Source: Colwellia marinimaniae
GTDB lineage: Bacteria; Pseudomonadota; Gammaproteobacteria; Enterobacterales; Alteromonadaceae
Direction: 5' to 3'
Assembly: GCF_002207865.1 (NCBI RefSeq)
Contig: NZ_BDQM01000002.1
Location: 124,001-188,000 of the forward strand
DNA length: 64,000 nt
Within the stretch, counting starts at the first letter, position 1. Each line of letters begins with the position of its first letter. Position numbers and translations under genes: made by a program. Positions 40,342-50,353 of the stretch are shown here, in pieces. The notes below the pieces were generated by a model that searched no databases, was not told where the DNA came from, and saw nothing but the letters and a program-made list of their open reading frames with translations.

Positions 40342-42615
40342 ATGAAATTTACCATTAAAAAAGCACTTGTTGCCCTTGCTTGTTCATTAGCCTTCCCGCT
40401 AAGTGCCAATGCAAATAATGACAACGCAAGTGATGATACCACCCAAACACCTAGTGCTCAGCAGTTAACCATTGAGCGCATTTATAGTTCGCCGTCCCTC
40501 AATGGTCAAACACCCAAGTCATTAAAATTCTCCCCCGATGGTACTCGTGTGACCTATTTGCAAGGTAAAGCAGAAGACTTACACCGATACGATTTATGGG
40601 AATACAACCTAGCCAGTAAAGAAAATAAATTACTTGTTGATTCACAATCCCTGTTTAGTGGCCCAGAACATTTATCTGATGAAGAAAAATCGCGCCGTGA
40701 ACGCCAGCGTATTTATGGTGTTGGCATTATGGAATATCACTTTTCTCAAGATGGCAGCGCGTTATTATTCCCGCTAAATGGTGATGTTTATTACTACCAT
40801 TTAGCCAGTAAAACGGCTAAACGTTTAACCGAAACTACCGACTTTGAAACCGATGTGAAATTTTCACCTAAAGGCAACTTTGTTTCTTATATTCGAGAGC
40901 AGAATATTTATGTGTTAAATATCGCCTCAGGTGAAGAGCGCCAATTAACCATAGATGGTGGCGGCACCATTAAAAATGGTATGAGCGAATTTGTGGCTCA
41001 AGAAGAAATGTCACGAATGACCGGCTATTGGTGGTCACCCGATGAAAAGTACATCGCTTTTTTACGTGTCGATGAAACGCCAGTACAAACGGTTATTCGC
41101 AATGAAATATACGCGGAGAAAATTGAATTAATTGAACAACGTTACCCGGCAACAGGTACCAATAATGTCCATATTCAATTAGCGGTTACCGATATTAAAG
41201 GTAAGAAAATTCGTTTTATTGCTCTTGGTGACAACCAAGACATTTATCTCCCACGAGTAAAGTGGCTTAACGACAGTAAAAAACTATCTTACCAGCTACA
41301 AAGCCGTGACCAAAAAACCTTAATATTAAAAACCTACGACTTAAAAAAACGCCGCCAAAAAACCTTGTTAACGGAAACATCGACCCACTGGCTTAACTTA
41401 CATAAAGATTTAACCTTTTTAAAAGACAATAAAACCTTTATCTGGGCATCTGAGCGTGATGGCTACAAACACCTATACCATTATAAGCTTAACGGTGAAC
41501 TTATCTCACAATTAACTAAGGGCGAGTGGGTAGTCGATTCACTGACTCGTGTTGATGAAAAAAAGGGTTGGCTGTACTTTACCGGTCGTGCCGATACACC
41601 ACTTGAGCGCCACTTATACAAGGTACCAATGACGGGTAAGTCGCCAGAACATGTACAGCGTATTACCAAACGTAATGGCTTTCATAACATTAACTTTAGC
41701 GCTACCGGTGAAAGTTATATAGATAGCTTCTCTAACACTAAAACCCCTAAACAAGTCAGTTTACACTCAGCCACTGGGGAACACCTTACTTGGTTAGCCC
41801 AAAATAAAGTAACAGCTGAGCACCCGGTTGCCCCTTATTATGATGATTTAGTTATGCCTGAGTTTGGCTCGCTAAAATCGGATGACGGCCAAGCGGACTT
41901 GTTTTACAAAATTTATAAGCCTAAAAACATGCAACCGGGCAAAAAATATCCGGTTATTGTTAGAGTTTATGGTGGTCCAATTGCCCAACGTGTGACTAAC
42001 TCATGGCAAGGCGCAGATATGACTCAGTTTATGCTGCAACAAGGTTATATTGTTTATCAGCTAGATAATCGTGGCTCTAACTACCGTGGTACTGCTTTTG
42101 AATTTCCAATCTATGAGACCCTTGGCCAAGTTGAAGTAACAGATCAAATAACGGGCGTTAAATATTTACATACCCTACCTTATGTCGATAAAGCACGTAT
42201 CGGCGTATTCGGTCACTCATACGGTGGTTATATGGCCTTAATGACTATGTTCAAAGCTGGGGACTATTTCAAAGCAGGTGTTAGTGGCGCGCCAGTTACC
42301 GATTGGATGCTTTATGATACTCATTATACTGAGCGTTATTTAAATCACCCCAAAGTGAATGCGGCAGGTTATCGACAAAGTAGTGTCTTTCCCTATGTTT
42401 CAGGTCTAACTGGGCCACTGATGATTTATCATGGTATGGCTGATGATAATGTCTTGTTCACCAATACCACTAAGTTAATTAAAGCCTTACAAGATGAAGG
42501 TAAGTTATTTGAATTAATGACCTACCCAGGCAGCAAACATAGTATGCGTGGTAAAAAAGTTAAAGTGCATTTAAATAAAACCATTATGGATTTCTTTAAT
42601 AGACACTTTAAATAA
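40342..42615 (+). CDS. Secreted S9-family dipeptidyl peptidase IV-like enzyme
   Basis: An N-terminal signal peptide (FTIKKALVALACSLAFPLSANA) is followed by a beta-propeller domain (about 45-500) with FVAQEEMSRMTGYWWSPDE, which contains the EE pair that binds the substrate N-terminus in DPP IV. The alpha/beta-hydrolase domain has the nucleophile GHSYGGY (Ser about 625), ADDNVLF (Asp about 700) and GSKHSM (His about 732). It probably removes Xaa-Pro dipeptides in the periplasm. The ribosome site is weak. It ends in a strong terminator. Confidence 0.93.
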   Translation: MKFTIKKALVALACSLAFPLSANANNDNASDDTTQTPSAQQLTIERIYSSPSLNGQTPKSLKFSPDGTRVTYLQGKAEDLHRYDLWEYNLASKENKLLVDSQSLFSGPEHLSDEEKSRRERQRIYGVGIMEYHFSQDGSALLFPLNGDVYYYHLASKTAKRLTETTDFETDVKFSPKGNFVSYIREQNIYVLNIASGEERQLTIDGGGTIKNGMSEFVAQEEMSRMTGYWWSPDEKYIAFLRVDETPVQTVIRNEIYAEKIELIEQRYPATGTNNVHIQLAVTDIKGKKIRFIALGDNQDIYLPRVKWLNDSKKLSYQLQSRDQKTLILKTYDLKKRRQKTLLTETSTHWLNLHKDLTFLKDNKTFIWASERDGYKHLYHYKLNGELISQLTKGEWVVDSLTRVDEKKGWLYFTGRADTPLERHLYKVPMTGKSPEHVQRITKRNGFHNINFSATGESYIDSFSNTKTPKQVSLHSATGEHLTWLAQNKVTAEHPVAPYYDDLVMPEFGSLKSDDGQADLFYKIYKPKNMQPGKKYPVIVRVYGGPIAQRVTNSWQGADMTQFMLQQGYIVYQLDNRGSNYRGTAFEFPIYETLGQVEVTDQITGVKYLHTLPYVDKARIGVFGHSYGGYMALMTMFKAGDYFKAGVSGAPVTDWMLYDTHYTERYLNHPKVNAAGYRQSSVFPYVSGLTGPLMIYHGMADDNVLFTNTTKLIKALQDEGKLFELMTYPGSKHSMRGKKVKVHLNKTIMDFFNRHFK

Positions 42616-42704
42616 TACCTTTATCTTTAGGGGAAACATTGGCTCAGACATTAGCGCATAGACCTAAGCTAACAAACACTCGTGATTAAACTTTAGTTAA
42701 GATA

Positions 42705-42742
42705 AAAATGGCAAGTACCCCCCGTTACTTGCCATTTTTTTT
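42705..42742 (+). terminator. Rho-independent terminator of the S9 peptidase gene
   Basis: AAAATGGCAAGTA, loop of about eight bases, TTACTTGCCATTTT and more T residues. Confidence 0.9.
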
Positions 42743-42824
42743 CAAAAACGCCACAAAGCTCAATTACATTTAATTGCAAATAAGCCGATATTTTCTATTG
42801 CATTTTTATCACTGAAGGAGGATT

Positions 42825-42872
42825 ATGAAATTGAAGACAATGATTACGATAACAAAAGAGGTAATATTATGA
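42825..42872 (+). CDS. 15-codon leader ORF overlapping hpf
   Basis: GAAGGAGGATT directly precedes an ATG that reads MKLKTMITITKEVIL and stops at TGA 42870-42872. The stop overlaps the hpf start as ATGA (start 42869). The strong ribosome site belongs to this short ORF, not to hpf, so hpf may be translated by coupling. I do not know a named family. Confidence 0.5.
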   Translation: MKLKTMITITKEVIL

Positions 42873-43204
42873 AGATTAAGATTTCTGGACACCATGTCGA
42901 AATTACTGAAGGTATCAAACAATCAATCGAAAATAAGTTTGCGAAAATCTCTAAGCATTATCCGTCAATTATGACACTCAACTCGACCATTACCGTAGAG
43001 CCACATATACAAAAACTTGAAGTCACCACCTTGTATGAAGGTGAAAAAGTAACAGTAAATGCTTCTGACAAGCAATTATATGTCGCCATTGCCAAAGTTG
43101 CTAAGAAACTACAAGTTGCCCTTGCTCGTCGCAAAGGGGTGTTATCAGCCAAATTTAACAATAAGTTTGTTGTTCAACAAACAGACTTATCACAGCTTAG
43201 CTAA
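42869..43204 (+). CDS. hpf: Ribosome hibernation-promoting factor, HPF/YfiA family (short form)
   Basis: The protein is 111 residues. It starts MKIKISGHHVEITEGIKQSIENKFAKI, similar to E. coli HPF (MQLNITGNNVEITEALREFV), and has the beta-alpha fold with a basic last helix (AKVAKKLQVALARRKG). Length lies between E. coli HPF (95) and YfiA (113). It blocks the ribosome in stationary phase. A 15-codon leader overlaps its start by 4 bp, suggesting translational coupling. A terminator follows. Confidence 0.9.
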   Translation: MKIKISGHHVEITEGIKQSIENKFAKISKHYPSIMTLNSTITVEPHIQKLEVTTLYEGEKVTVNASDKQLYVAIAKVAKKLQVALARRKGVLSAKFNNKFVVQQTDLSQLS

Positions 43205-43257
43205 GCCGGGGCTAACCATAGCCGAAGCAAGTTAAGTCATAACAAGAAAAACTTATC

Positions 43258-43310
43258 AAAAAAAGGCTGCATCCTTGTTTATAAATATAAACCTGGTGCA
43301 GCCTTTTTTA
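43258..43310. terminator. Bidirectional terminator between hpf and metH
   Basis: AAAAAAGGCTGCA and TTTATA pair with TATAAA and TGCAGCCTTTTTT. A long stem with A/T tails between convergent genes. Confidence 0.9.
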
Positions 43311-43353
43311 TTTACGATAATTTAATCCGACGTCACCTTAGTGAACAATTTAA

Positions 43354-46300
43354 TTACTCTGGTTCGTAGTCCAAATTAGCCGACAACCAACGTTCAGCTT
43401 GCTCTATGGTCATGCCTTTACGGATTGCGTAATCTAGCACCTGATCTTTAGCCAGTTTTGCCACAGCAAAGTACTTAGAGTCAGGATGAGAGAAATACCA
43501 ACCACTGACCGCGGCACCTGGCCACATGGCGTAACTAGAGGTCAGATCCATACCAATATTTTCGTCGACATTCAGCAGCTGCCACAATAAACCTTTTTCA
43601 GTATGCTCTGGACAAGCAGGGTAACCTGGCGCAGGGCGAATACCTTGATAACGTTCGCGAATTAAGCAGTCATTATCGAGCGCTTCATCTGGCGCATAAC
43701 CCCAATATTCTTTCCGTACTTTTTCATGTAAATATTCAGCCGTGGCTTCGGCTAATCTATCAGCCACAGCTTTGATAAGTATTGAATTATAAGCATCGTG
43801 ATCGGCATCAAAAATTTTCACTAGCTCATCAACACCAAAACCTGATGACACGGCAAAGGCGCCAATATAATCCGCAATACCCGAACCTTTCGGTGCTAGG
43901 TAGTCAGATAAACAGCGGTTAAACTGCCCAGCAGGTTTTTTACTTTGCTGACGCAACTGGTGTAATTTCATGCGCAGCTCTTTACGTGATTCATCGGTAT
44001 AAACGCTAATATCGTCGCCATCTCGGTTGGCCGGGAATAAACCAAATACCGCTTTCGCTTTGATCTTTTTGTTATTAATAACATCATCTAACATGTCATT
44101 AGCATCTTTTAAGAGGTTAGTTGCTTCCACGCCAATAACTTCATGCTTTAAGATCAATGGGTATTTTCCTGATAACTGCCAGGTCAGGAAAAATGGGGTC
44201 CAATCAATGTATTTTCGCACTTCATTTAAATCAATATCGTCAAGTACGGTAACACCAAGCTTGTTAGGTTTTTTCGGGGTGTAATCATCAAAGCTGATCG
44301 GTGTGGCATTAGCACGAGCCGCTTCAAGACTAATTAAACTTGAACGTGGGCCTTTTTTGTAATGACGAATACGGACTCGATCATACTCTGCTCTAGTGTC
44401 AGCAAAAAACTTGCCTTTGTGTTCCTTGGATAATAATTTACTGACCACAGAAACCGCGCGCGAGGCATTGGAGACATAAACCACGGCTTTATCATACTGG
44501 GGCTCAATTTTTACCGCGGTATGGGCTTTCGACGTTGTGGCACCACCAATCAATAATGGCAAGTCAAAGCCTTGGCGTTTCATTTCTTTAGCAACATGGA
44601 CCATTTCATCAAGGGACGGGGTGATCAAACCGGAAAGACCGATAATATCTACCTTTTTTTCTTTCGCTACCCGTAAAATATCTTCACAGGAAACCATCAC
44701 GCCAAGGTCAATAATTTCATAGTTATTACACTGGAGCACGACACCAACAATATTTTTACCAATATCATGAACATCGCCTTTCACCGTTGCTAATAAGATT
44801 TTTCCGTTGGTACTAATTTCAGTTTTTGCCGCTTCAATAAACGGGTTTAAATGAGCAACCGCTTGTTTCATCACTCGTGCTGATTTCACCACTTGCGGTA
44901 AAAACATTTCCCCCGCGCTAAATAAGTCGCCAACGGTATTCATGCCATCCATTAATGGCCCTTCAATTACGTCTAAGGGCCGGACAGCAACAAGGCGAGC
45001 TTCTTCGGTATCGGCAACAATAAACTCATTAATACCTTTCACTAATGAATAAGACAAACGCTCATTAATCGGTAGCTCTCGCCAGGTTAAATCCGCTTTT
45101 GAGACCTTACCACCTGCTTGACCATGGTATTCTTGGGCAATATCAAGTAAACGTTCGGTCGCGTCATCATCACTATTTTTAATAACGTCTTCTACGGCTT
45201 GTTTTAATTTTTTCGGCAACGCTGAATAAATGGCCAACTGACCGGCATTGACAATCCCCATGTCCATGCCATTTTTAATGGCATAATATAAAAATACCGC
45301 GTGAATAGCTTCACGTACCGGGTTGTTGCCTCGAAACGAAAATGATACGTTAGAAACACCACCGGATATCAGCGCATAAGGTAGGTTTTTCTTAATATCA
45401 TCAACCGCCTCAATAAAATCTACCGCGTAGTTATTGTGCTCTTCAATACCGGTAGCCACAGCAAAGATATTAGGGTCAAAAATAATATCTTCCGGCGGAA
45501 AGCCAATTTCATCCACCAAAATATGATAGGCACGATGACAAATTTCATATTTACGTTGTCGGGTATCCGCTTGGCCTTTTTCATCAAACGCCATCACTAT
45601 CATAGCCGCGCCATAACGGCGTACTAATTCAGCTTGCTTGCGAAAGTTGTCTTCGCCTTCTTTCAAACTGATCGAGTTAACTATGCCTTTACCTTGAATA
45701 CACTTTAAGCCTGCTTCAATAATATCCCATTTAGAGGAGTCGATCATAATGGGCACTTTGGCAATATCTGGCTCGCCAGCAATCAAGTTTAAAAAGCGTA
45801 CCATGGCCTCTTTTGATTCCAACATGCCTTCATCCATGTTGATATCGATAATTTGTGCGCCGTTTTCAACCTGCTGTAAGGCGACAGCAATAGCTTGTTC
45901 GTACTTGTCTTCTTTAATTAAGCGTTTAAACATAGCCGAACCCGTTACGTTGGTACGCTCACCAACGTTAACAAATAAGCTATCGCCTTTAATGGTTAAT
46001 ACTTCTAAACCAGACAAACGACAAGCGATTTCACGGGGTGCTACTTTACGTGGGCTAATGTTAGCAACGGTGTCAGCCATGCCTTTAATGTGCTCAGGCG
46101 TAGTACCACAACAACCACCAATGATATTTAAGAATCCTGAACTGGCCCATTCTTCAACGTGAGTATTCATATCCTTGACGGTAAAGTCATATTCACCAAA
46201 GGCATTAGGTAAACCGGCATTGGGATGAGCAGAAACAGCAACATCACAAATTCGGCTCAACTCTTCAACATATTGACGCAGTTCAACCGGGCCTAACGCA

Positions 46301-47046
46301 CAGTTAAGGCCAAATGAAACCGGCTTGGCATGACGCAATGAATTGTAAAAGGCTTCGGTGGTTTGCCCGGATAAGGTACGTCCTGAGGCATCAGTAATGG
46401 TACCTGAGATCATCACGGGTAAACGGAGACCTAATTGTTCAAAAGTTTCTTCGACGGCAAAAATGGCCGCTTTAGCATTTAAGGTATCGAAAATAGTTTC
46501 GATTAAAATGAGATCACAACCACCGTCAATTAACGCTAAGGTTGACTCAATATAAGCCTCTTTTAATTCATCAAAAGTAACATTACGAAAGGCAGGATCA
46601 TTGACATCAGGAGAAATAGAACAGGTACGATTGGTTGGCCCTAAAACACCAGCAACAAAACGCGGGCGATCAGGTGTTTTTTTAGTGTATTCATCGGCAG
46701 CGGCACGGGCAAGTTGCGCAGCAACACGGTTGATTTCGCTGCTATATGCTTCCATGTCGTAATCAGCCATGGCAATCGTGGTAGCATTAAAGGTATTAGT
46801 TTCTAGAATATCGGCGCCAGCTTCAAGGTAGTCACGATGAATAGCTGTAATGACTTCAGGCTGAGTAAGCACTAACATATCGTTATTGCCTTTAACGTCA
46901 GTATGCCAATCAGCAAAACGTTCGCCACGGAAGTCCTGCTCTTCAAACTTGTACGCTTGGATCATGGTACCCATAGCACCATCGAGAATAAGAATATTTT
47001 TAGCCAGTTGCTGTTCAAATAAAGCAAAAGATGGGTGTTTTTTCAT
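43354..47046 (-). CDS. metH: Cobalamin-dependent methionine synthase
   Basis: The protein is 1230 residues (E. coli 1227) with four modules in order. The homocysteine domain has [11 protein letters not shown] near 315. The methyl-folate domain has [11 protein letters not shown] near 365. The cobalamin domain has [11 protein letters not shown] near 755, including the axial histidine. The reactivation domain has [15 protein letters not shown] near 1140. It transfers methyl from methyl-THF to homocysteine. It lies 53 bp after metA and shares its MetJ-type promoter. No cobalamin riboswitch is seen in that gap. Confidence 0.97.
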   Translation of the reverse strand: MKKHPSFALFEQQLAKNILILDGAMGTMIQAYKFEEQDFRGERFADWHTDVKGNNDMLVLTQPEVITAIHRDYLEAGADILETNTFNATTIAMADYDMEAYSSEINRVAAQLARAAADEYTKKTPDRPRFVAGVLGPTNRTCSISPDVNDPAFRNVTFDELKEAYIESTLALIDGGCDLILIETIFDTLNAKAAIFAVEETFEQLGLRLPVMISGTITDASGRTLSGQTTEAFYNSLRHAKPVSFGLNCALGPVELRQYVEELSRICDVAVSAHPNAGLPNAFGEYDFTVKDMNTHVEEWASSGFLNIIGGCCGTTPEHIKGMADTVANISPRKVAPREIACRLSGLEVLTIKGDSLFVNVGERTNVTGSAMFKRLIKEDKYEQAIAVALQQVENGAQIIDINMDEGMLESKEAMVRFLNLIAGEPDIAKVPIMIDSSKWDIIEAGLKCIQGKGIVNSISLKEGEDNFRKQAELVRRYGAAMIVMAFDEKGQADTRQRKYEICHRAYHILVDEIGFPPEDIIFDPNIFAVATGIEEHNNYAVDFIEAVDDIKKNLPYALISGGVSNVSFSFRGNNPVREAIHAVFLYYAIKNGMDMGIVNAGQLAIYSALPKKLKQAVEDVIKNSDDDATERLLDIAQEYHGQAGGKVSKADLTWRELPINERLSYSLVKGINEFIVADTEEARLVAVRPLDVIEGPLMDGMNTVGDLFSAGEMFLPQVVKSARVMKQAVAHLNPFIEAAKTEISTNGKILLATVKGDVHDIGKNIVGVVLQCNNYEIIDLGVMVSCEDILRVAKEKKVDIIGLSGLITPSLDEMVHVAKEMKRQGFDLPLLIGGATTSKAHTAVKIEPQYDKAVVYVSNASRAVSVVSKLLSKEHKGKFFADTRAEYDRVRIRHYKKGPRSSLISLEAARANATPISFDDYTPKKPNKLGVTVLDDIDLNEVRKYIDWTPFFLTWQLSGKYPLILKHEVIGVEATNLLKDANDMLDDVINNKKIKAKAVFGLFPANRDGDDISVYTDESRKELRMKLHQLRQQSKKPAGQFNRCLSDYLAPKGSGIADYIGAFAVSSGFGVDELVKIFDADHDAYNSILIKAVADRLAEATAEYLHEKVRKEYWGYAPDEALDNDCLIRERYQGIRPAPGYPACPEHTEKGLLWQLLNVDENIGMDLTSSYAMWPGAAVSGWYFSHPDSKYFAVAKLAKDQVLDYAIRKGMTIEQAERWLSANLDYEPE

Positions 47047-47099
47047 TGTTAAATCCAGGAGTAACTATTTAAAGAATAAGGGTATTATCAGTGCGGTTC

Positions 47100-48041
47100 T
47101 TACTGTTTTTTTAACACTGAATTGATATTATTGGCATCTAATTGGTATGGCGTTATTTGATAAACATAATAATTTAACCAGTTAGTAAAGAGTAAACTGC
47201 CATGACTACGCCATGAGCCAGTCGGCTTATTATTAACATTATCATCTTGATAATAATTAATCGGCAATGGCGTGCTTGCCTCTTTTTTGCAGTCTCTCAG
47301 ATACTCTTCATGCAAGGTAGCCGTATCATATTCAGGATGGCCGGTGAGGTACACTTGGCGCTTATTTTTACTGGCGACTAAATAAACCCCGGCATCAGCT
47401 GATTGCGCCAAAATATTGAGCTCATCAATACTTTGATAATCGGCTTGATTAATATAGCCATAGCGTGAATGTGGCACATTAAAACTCTCATCAAAACCTC
47501 TGGTCAGCTCTTCTTTACTATCAAGAGGATAATGTTGATAAACCCCAGATAGTTTTTGCTGACGTAGATGACGGTTTAAACCATAATAGTGATACAAGGC
47601 GGCATGCGCAGCCCAGCAAGAAAACATGGTGGAAGTGACATTTTTCTCGGCCCAGTCAAACACCTCACAAATTTTATCCCAAAAGCTGACCTCGGCATAA
47701 TCAAGTAAGGCTAACGGCGCCCCGGTGATAATAAGGCCATCGTATTGTTTGTGCTTGATATCATCAAATAAACAATAGAAATTGTCTAAATGCTCTTTCG
47801 GAGTGTTTTTGGAGACATTTTTATGAATACGCACAAATTCGATATTAATTTGCAGTGGCGTATTGGATAACATCCGCAAAATTTGTACTTCGGTTTCAAT
47901 TTTATTAGGCATTAAATTCAAGATAGCCACTTGCATCGGGCGAATTTCTTGATTGGCCGCACGGTGCTCTGACATCACAAAGATGTTTTCCTTACCTAAC
48001 ACAGATAAGGCGGGTAATTGACCGGGAATTTTAATGGGCAT
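47100..48041 (-). CDS. metA: Homoserine O-succinyltransferase
   Basis: Collinear with E. coli MetA: MPIKIPGQLPAL at the start, EIRPMQVAILNLMPNKIETE, nucleophile region FSCWAAHAALYHYYG (Cys about 142), TGHPEYD, and WRSHGSLLFTNWLNYYVYQ. It activates homoserine, the entry to methionine synthesis. I choose ATG 48041, which has AGGTAG upstream and matches the family start. The open frame would extend nine codons further. First gene of metA-metH. Confidence 0.96.
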   Translation of the reverse strand: MPIKIPGQLPALSVLGKENIFVMSEHRAANQEIRPMQVAILNLMPNKIETEVQILRMLSNTPLQINIEFVRIHKNVSKNTPKEHLDNFYCLFDDIKHKQYDGLIITGAPLALLDYAEVSFWDKICEVFDWAEKNVTSTMFSCWAAHAALYHYYGLNRHLRQQKLSGVYQHYPLDSKEELTRGFDESFNVPHSRYGYINQADYQSIDELNILAQSADAGVYLVASKNKRQVYLTGHPEYDTATLHEEYLRDCKKEASTPLPINYYQDDNVNNKPTGSWRSHGSLLFTNWLNYYVYQITPYQLDANNINSVLKKQ

Positions 48042-48086
48042 GACACTACCTAACAAAAAAAATAACATAATAAATCGATGATTCTC

Positions 48087-48114
48087 ATATTACTTAGATT
48101 GCTAGATATGTCAA
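48087..48114 (-). promoter_or_regulatory. Promoter of metA-metH
   Basis: On the minus strand: perfect -35 TTGACA (48109-48114), 16-bp spacer, -10 TAATAT (48087-48092), about 46 bp upstream of the metA ATG. The -35 lies inside the MetJ box array. Confidence 0.8.
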
Positions 48115-48143
48115 CATCTAAACGTATAGACGTCTAGATGTTT
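48104..48143. promoter_or_regulatory. MetJ operator: five tandem 8-bp met boxes
   Basis: Read on the plus strand, the boxes AGATATGT, CAACATCT, AAACGTAT, AGACGTCT and AGATGTTT follow each other without gaps. The fourth is the exact met-box consensus AGACGTCT known for MetJ. The array overlaps the -35 of the metA promoter, so MetJ with SAM would block transcription. Confidence 0.88.
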
Positions 48144-48165
48144 TTATTGGTTGGCTTTTTTTGTG

Positions 48166-48780
48166 CTAATTCATAATAAATACCAGTAAACGATTGTTTG
48201 CCGGCATAGGGTTATCGGATAATAAAGCAAGACCTGCATTATGAGCTAAAGCGGCAATGTCTTCAAAATCACGTATAGCACTTTCTTCATCTCTATGCTT
48301 TAGCCATAGATCAAAATTGGCATTACTTTGACTGGTAAATTTTCCTTGGTGATTAAAGGGCCCATAAATGCATAAAGTGCCACCTTTAACTAGGCTCTGC
48401 TTTACCCCAGTGAAGAATTTGTTAACCAAAGAGTTACTAACAATATGCAAGGTATTCGCGGTAAAAATGCCGTCAATGCGCCCTTGCAATGATGATTTTT
48501 CCACGACTGCTTGCCATGGTTGATGTAAATCTAAAACAACCGGCGCTAATAGATTAGTTAAGCCACTGCTCTGTCTGCGGTAGTTTATCGCAGCATGATT
48601 CACCAGTAGATCACTTGGCTGCCAACAAAGCTGCGGTAAATGTTCTGCAAAGAATACACCATGTTGCCCTGTGCCTGAGCCAATTTCTAATACCCGCTTA
48701 GTGTTGGTAAAAGCGCTTTGTAACACCCTTAGGATTGGCTGTTTGTTATTTTCACAAGCTTGAGAAAAAGCGATATCCAT
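48166..48780 (-). CDS. DUF938-type SAM-dependent methyltransferase
   Basis: A Rossmann-fold methyltransferase: motif I is VLEIGSGTGQHGVFFAEHLP near residue 30, then QPSDLL, LDLHQPW, and GIFTANTLHIVS. The C-terminal pattern GPFNHQGKFTSQSNANFD is typical of the DUF938 family, about 200 residues long. The substrate is not known. It lies in the same direction as metA but upstream of the MetJ operator, and 55 bp from the acetyltransferase-like gene upstream, with which it may be co-transcribed. Confidence 0.82.
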   Translation of the reverse strand: MDIAFSQACENNKQPILRVLQSAFTNTKRVLEIGSGTGQHGVFFAEHLPQLCWQPSDLLVNHAAINYRRQSSGLTNLLAPVVLDLHQPWQAVVEKSSLQGRIDGIFTANTLHIVSNSLVNKFFTGVKQSLVKGGTLCIYGPFNHQGKFTSQSNANFDLWLKHRDEESAIRDFEDIAALAHNAGLALLSDNPMPANNRLLVFIMN

Positions 48781-48835
48781 TATAATTTCCTACCTTAACG
48801 TATTTATTTATCTGCCAGTAATGCTTATAAACTGT

Positions 48836-49993
48836 TTATACCACCACTTTAAATGGCAGTGCTTGTCGACATTGTTGCTGATAACTTTCCATATGTTGAC
48901 ATTCACGTTGGCAAAACTCTTTAATCGCCTCTTTAAAAGCAGCATGTTTAACCCAGTGATATGAATGGGTTAATACCGGCTCAAAACCTCGTTGAATTTT
49001 ATGTTCACCTTGGGTGCCAGGGTTAAAACATTGTAAATTATGTTCGATGCAAAAGGCTATGCCTTGGTAATAACAGAGCTCAAAATGTAAGTTGTTAAAG
49101 GCTGTTTTACAGCCCCAATATCGACCATAAAGATGGCTATCATCATAAAAAAATAAAGCACAAGCCACATCTTTATCATTATGACTGGCAATAATAAGCA
49201 GAACATTAGCCGCTAAGTGAGTGAATATGTGCTTAAAAAAATCAAAGTTAAGGTGAGGCTGATGGCCTTGTTTTAAATAAGTAAGTTGGTAGGTTAAATA
49301 GAAGAAATCAATATCGCTCGCCGTAATATCTGGCCCTCGAACTTGCCTAATGTTAATGCCCTGCTGCTTTATCGATGCTCTTTCTTTACGGGTATTTTTG
49401 CGTTTACGTGAGGTGAATGTGGCAAGAAAGTCATCAAAACTTGCATAACCGCGGTTAAACCAGTGAAACTGTACCGTATGACGCAGATAAACATCTTCAG
49501 GTAATTTAGCCATGGTCGTACTTTTACCTTTTTCGGTTGGCGTTACCTCACTATCAATTTCAGGGCAATACAATATGTGCCAACTGTTTATTTCGTGCTG
49601 GTGACAATGGCTAATTAATGATGAAAAAAGATCAGCTAAATTTAGCTTATTTGACCATAGTTTGTTGCTAGTAACTGGAGTAAAAGGAATAGTGCCGACG
49701 AGTTTAGGGTAATAAGCAAGATTGTTATCCTCATATGCTTTGGCCCAATCCCAGTCAAAGACATATTCGCCCCAAGAATTTTGCTTTAGATACAAAGGCA
49801 TAATGCCGTCAATTATACCATCATTTTCAATAACCATATGATGTGGTTGCCAACCGCGCGCACCAGATACCGACTGACTAGCTTCTAACGCCTTAAAAAA
49901 CTCATAACTGACCAACGGGCACGAGGAAGTATTTAGCCGGTGCCAATCACTTGCGGGTATTTGTTCAAAACGTTCAAAAAAAGTTATCTGCAC
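48836..49993 (-). CDS. Acetyltransferase-like protein of the FemAB/GNAT fold
   Basis: A 385-residue protein with the pattern MPLYLKQNSWGEYVFDWDWA, FTSRKRKNTRKERA, and a C-terminal segment LQCFNPGTQGEHKIQRGFEP. These are the marks of the conserved family once called DUF482, annotated as GNAT or peptidoglycan biosynthesis protein. The two-lobe acyl-transfer fold is inferred. Substrate unknown, though an amino-acyl or acyl transfer to a surface component is plausible. It probably forms a unit with the DUF938 gene. Confidence 0.75.
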   Translation of the reverse strand: MQITFFERFEQIPASDWHRLNTSSCPLVSYEFFKALEASQSVSGARGWQPHHMVIENDGIIDGIMPLYLKQNSWGEYVFDWDWAKAYEDNNLAYYPKLVGTIPFTPVTSNKLWSNKLNLADLFSSLISHCHQHEINSWHILYCPEIDSEVTPTEKGKSTTMAKLPEDVYLRHTVQFHWFNRGYASFDDFLATFTSRKRKNTRKERASIKQQGINIRQVRGPDITASDIDFFYLTYQLTYLKQGHQPHLNFDFFKHIFTHLAANVLLIIASHNDKDVACALFFYDDSHLYGRYWGCKTAFNNLHFELCYYQGIAFCIEHNLQCFNPGTQGEHKIQRGFEPVLTHSYHWVKHAAFKEAIKEFCQRECQHMESYQQQCRQALPFKVVV

Positions 49994-50353
49994 AGGAAAA
50001 GGTCATTTTTAGGGGCTATTTCCGTGTGAAGATAACAGTTTTAACAACAAGTTCCTATACTGAGAAACTATAATCTTGCAGCAAGGTCACCCGATAAATG
50101 TATTAGCTAGACTAAAATAGCAAGAGCCTTTTTCTTAATTTCATCTGCAATTTGCGAATCACAATTACAATATCGATGAAAAAGTGTCGTAATTTTTAAC
50201 AGTTTTACTTAAGAATTTTTTATTGAGATTATAACTAATTGTATTGGTTAATATATTACAAAAAGGTGTGATAAATGCATATTTTTAAACTATTGTTCAA
50301 CTAGTTCTTTGTCTGTATTAGGTTATCAATCACTCGGATATTTAAGGATGAGT
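49994..50353. other. Divergent region before the AraC-type regulator
   Basis: This 360-bp AT-rich gap must hold promoters of two divergent genes. I see no repeat, structured RNA or clear operator. Confidence 0.4.

Noticed and set aside
45749-46162. 137-codon ORF antisense to metH
   Set aside because: It is a shadow of the conserved metH frame, with no start signals.
47047-47099. Cobalamin riboswitch before metH
   Set aside because: The metA-metH gap is only 53 bp and lacks any B12-box-like pattern.
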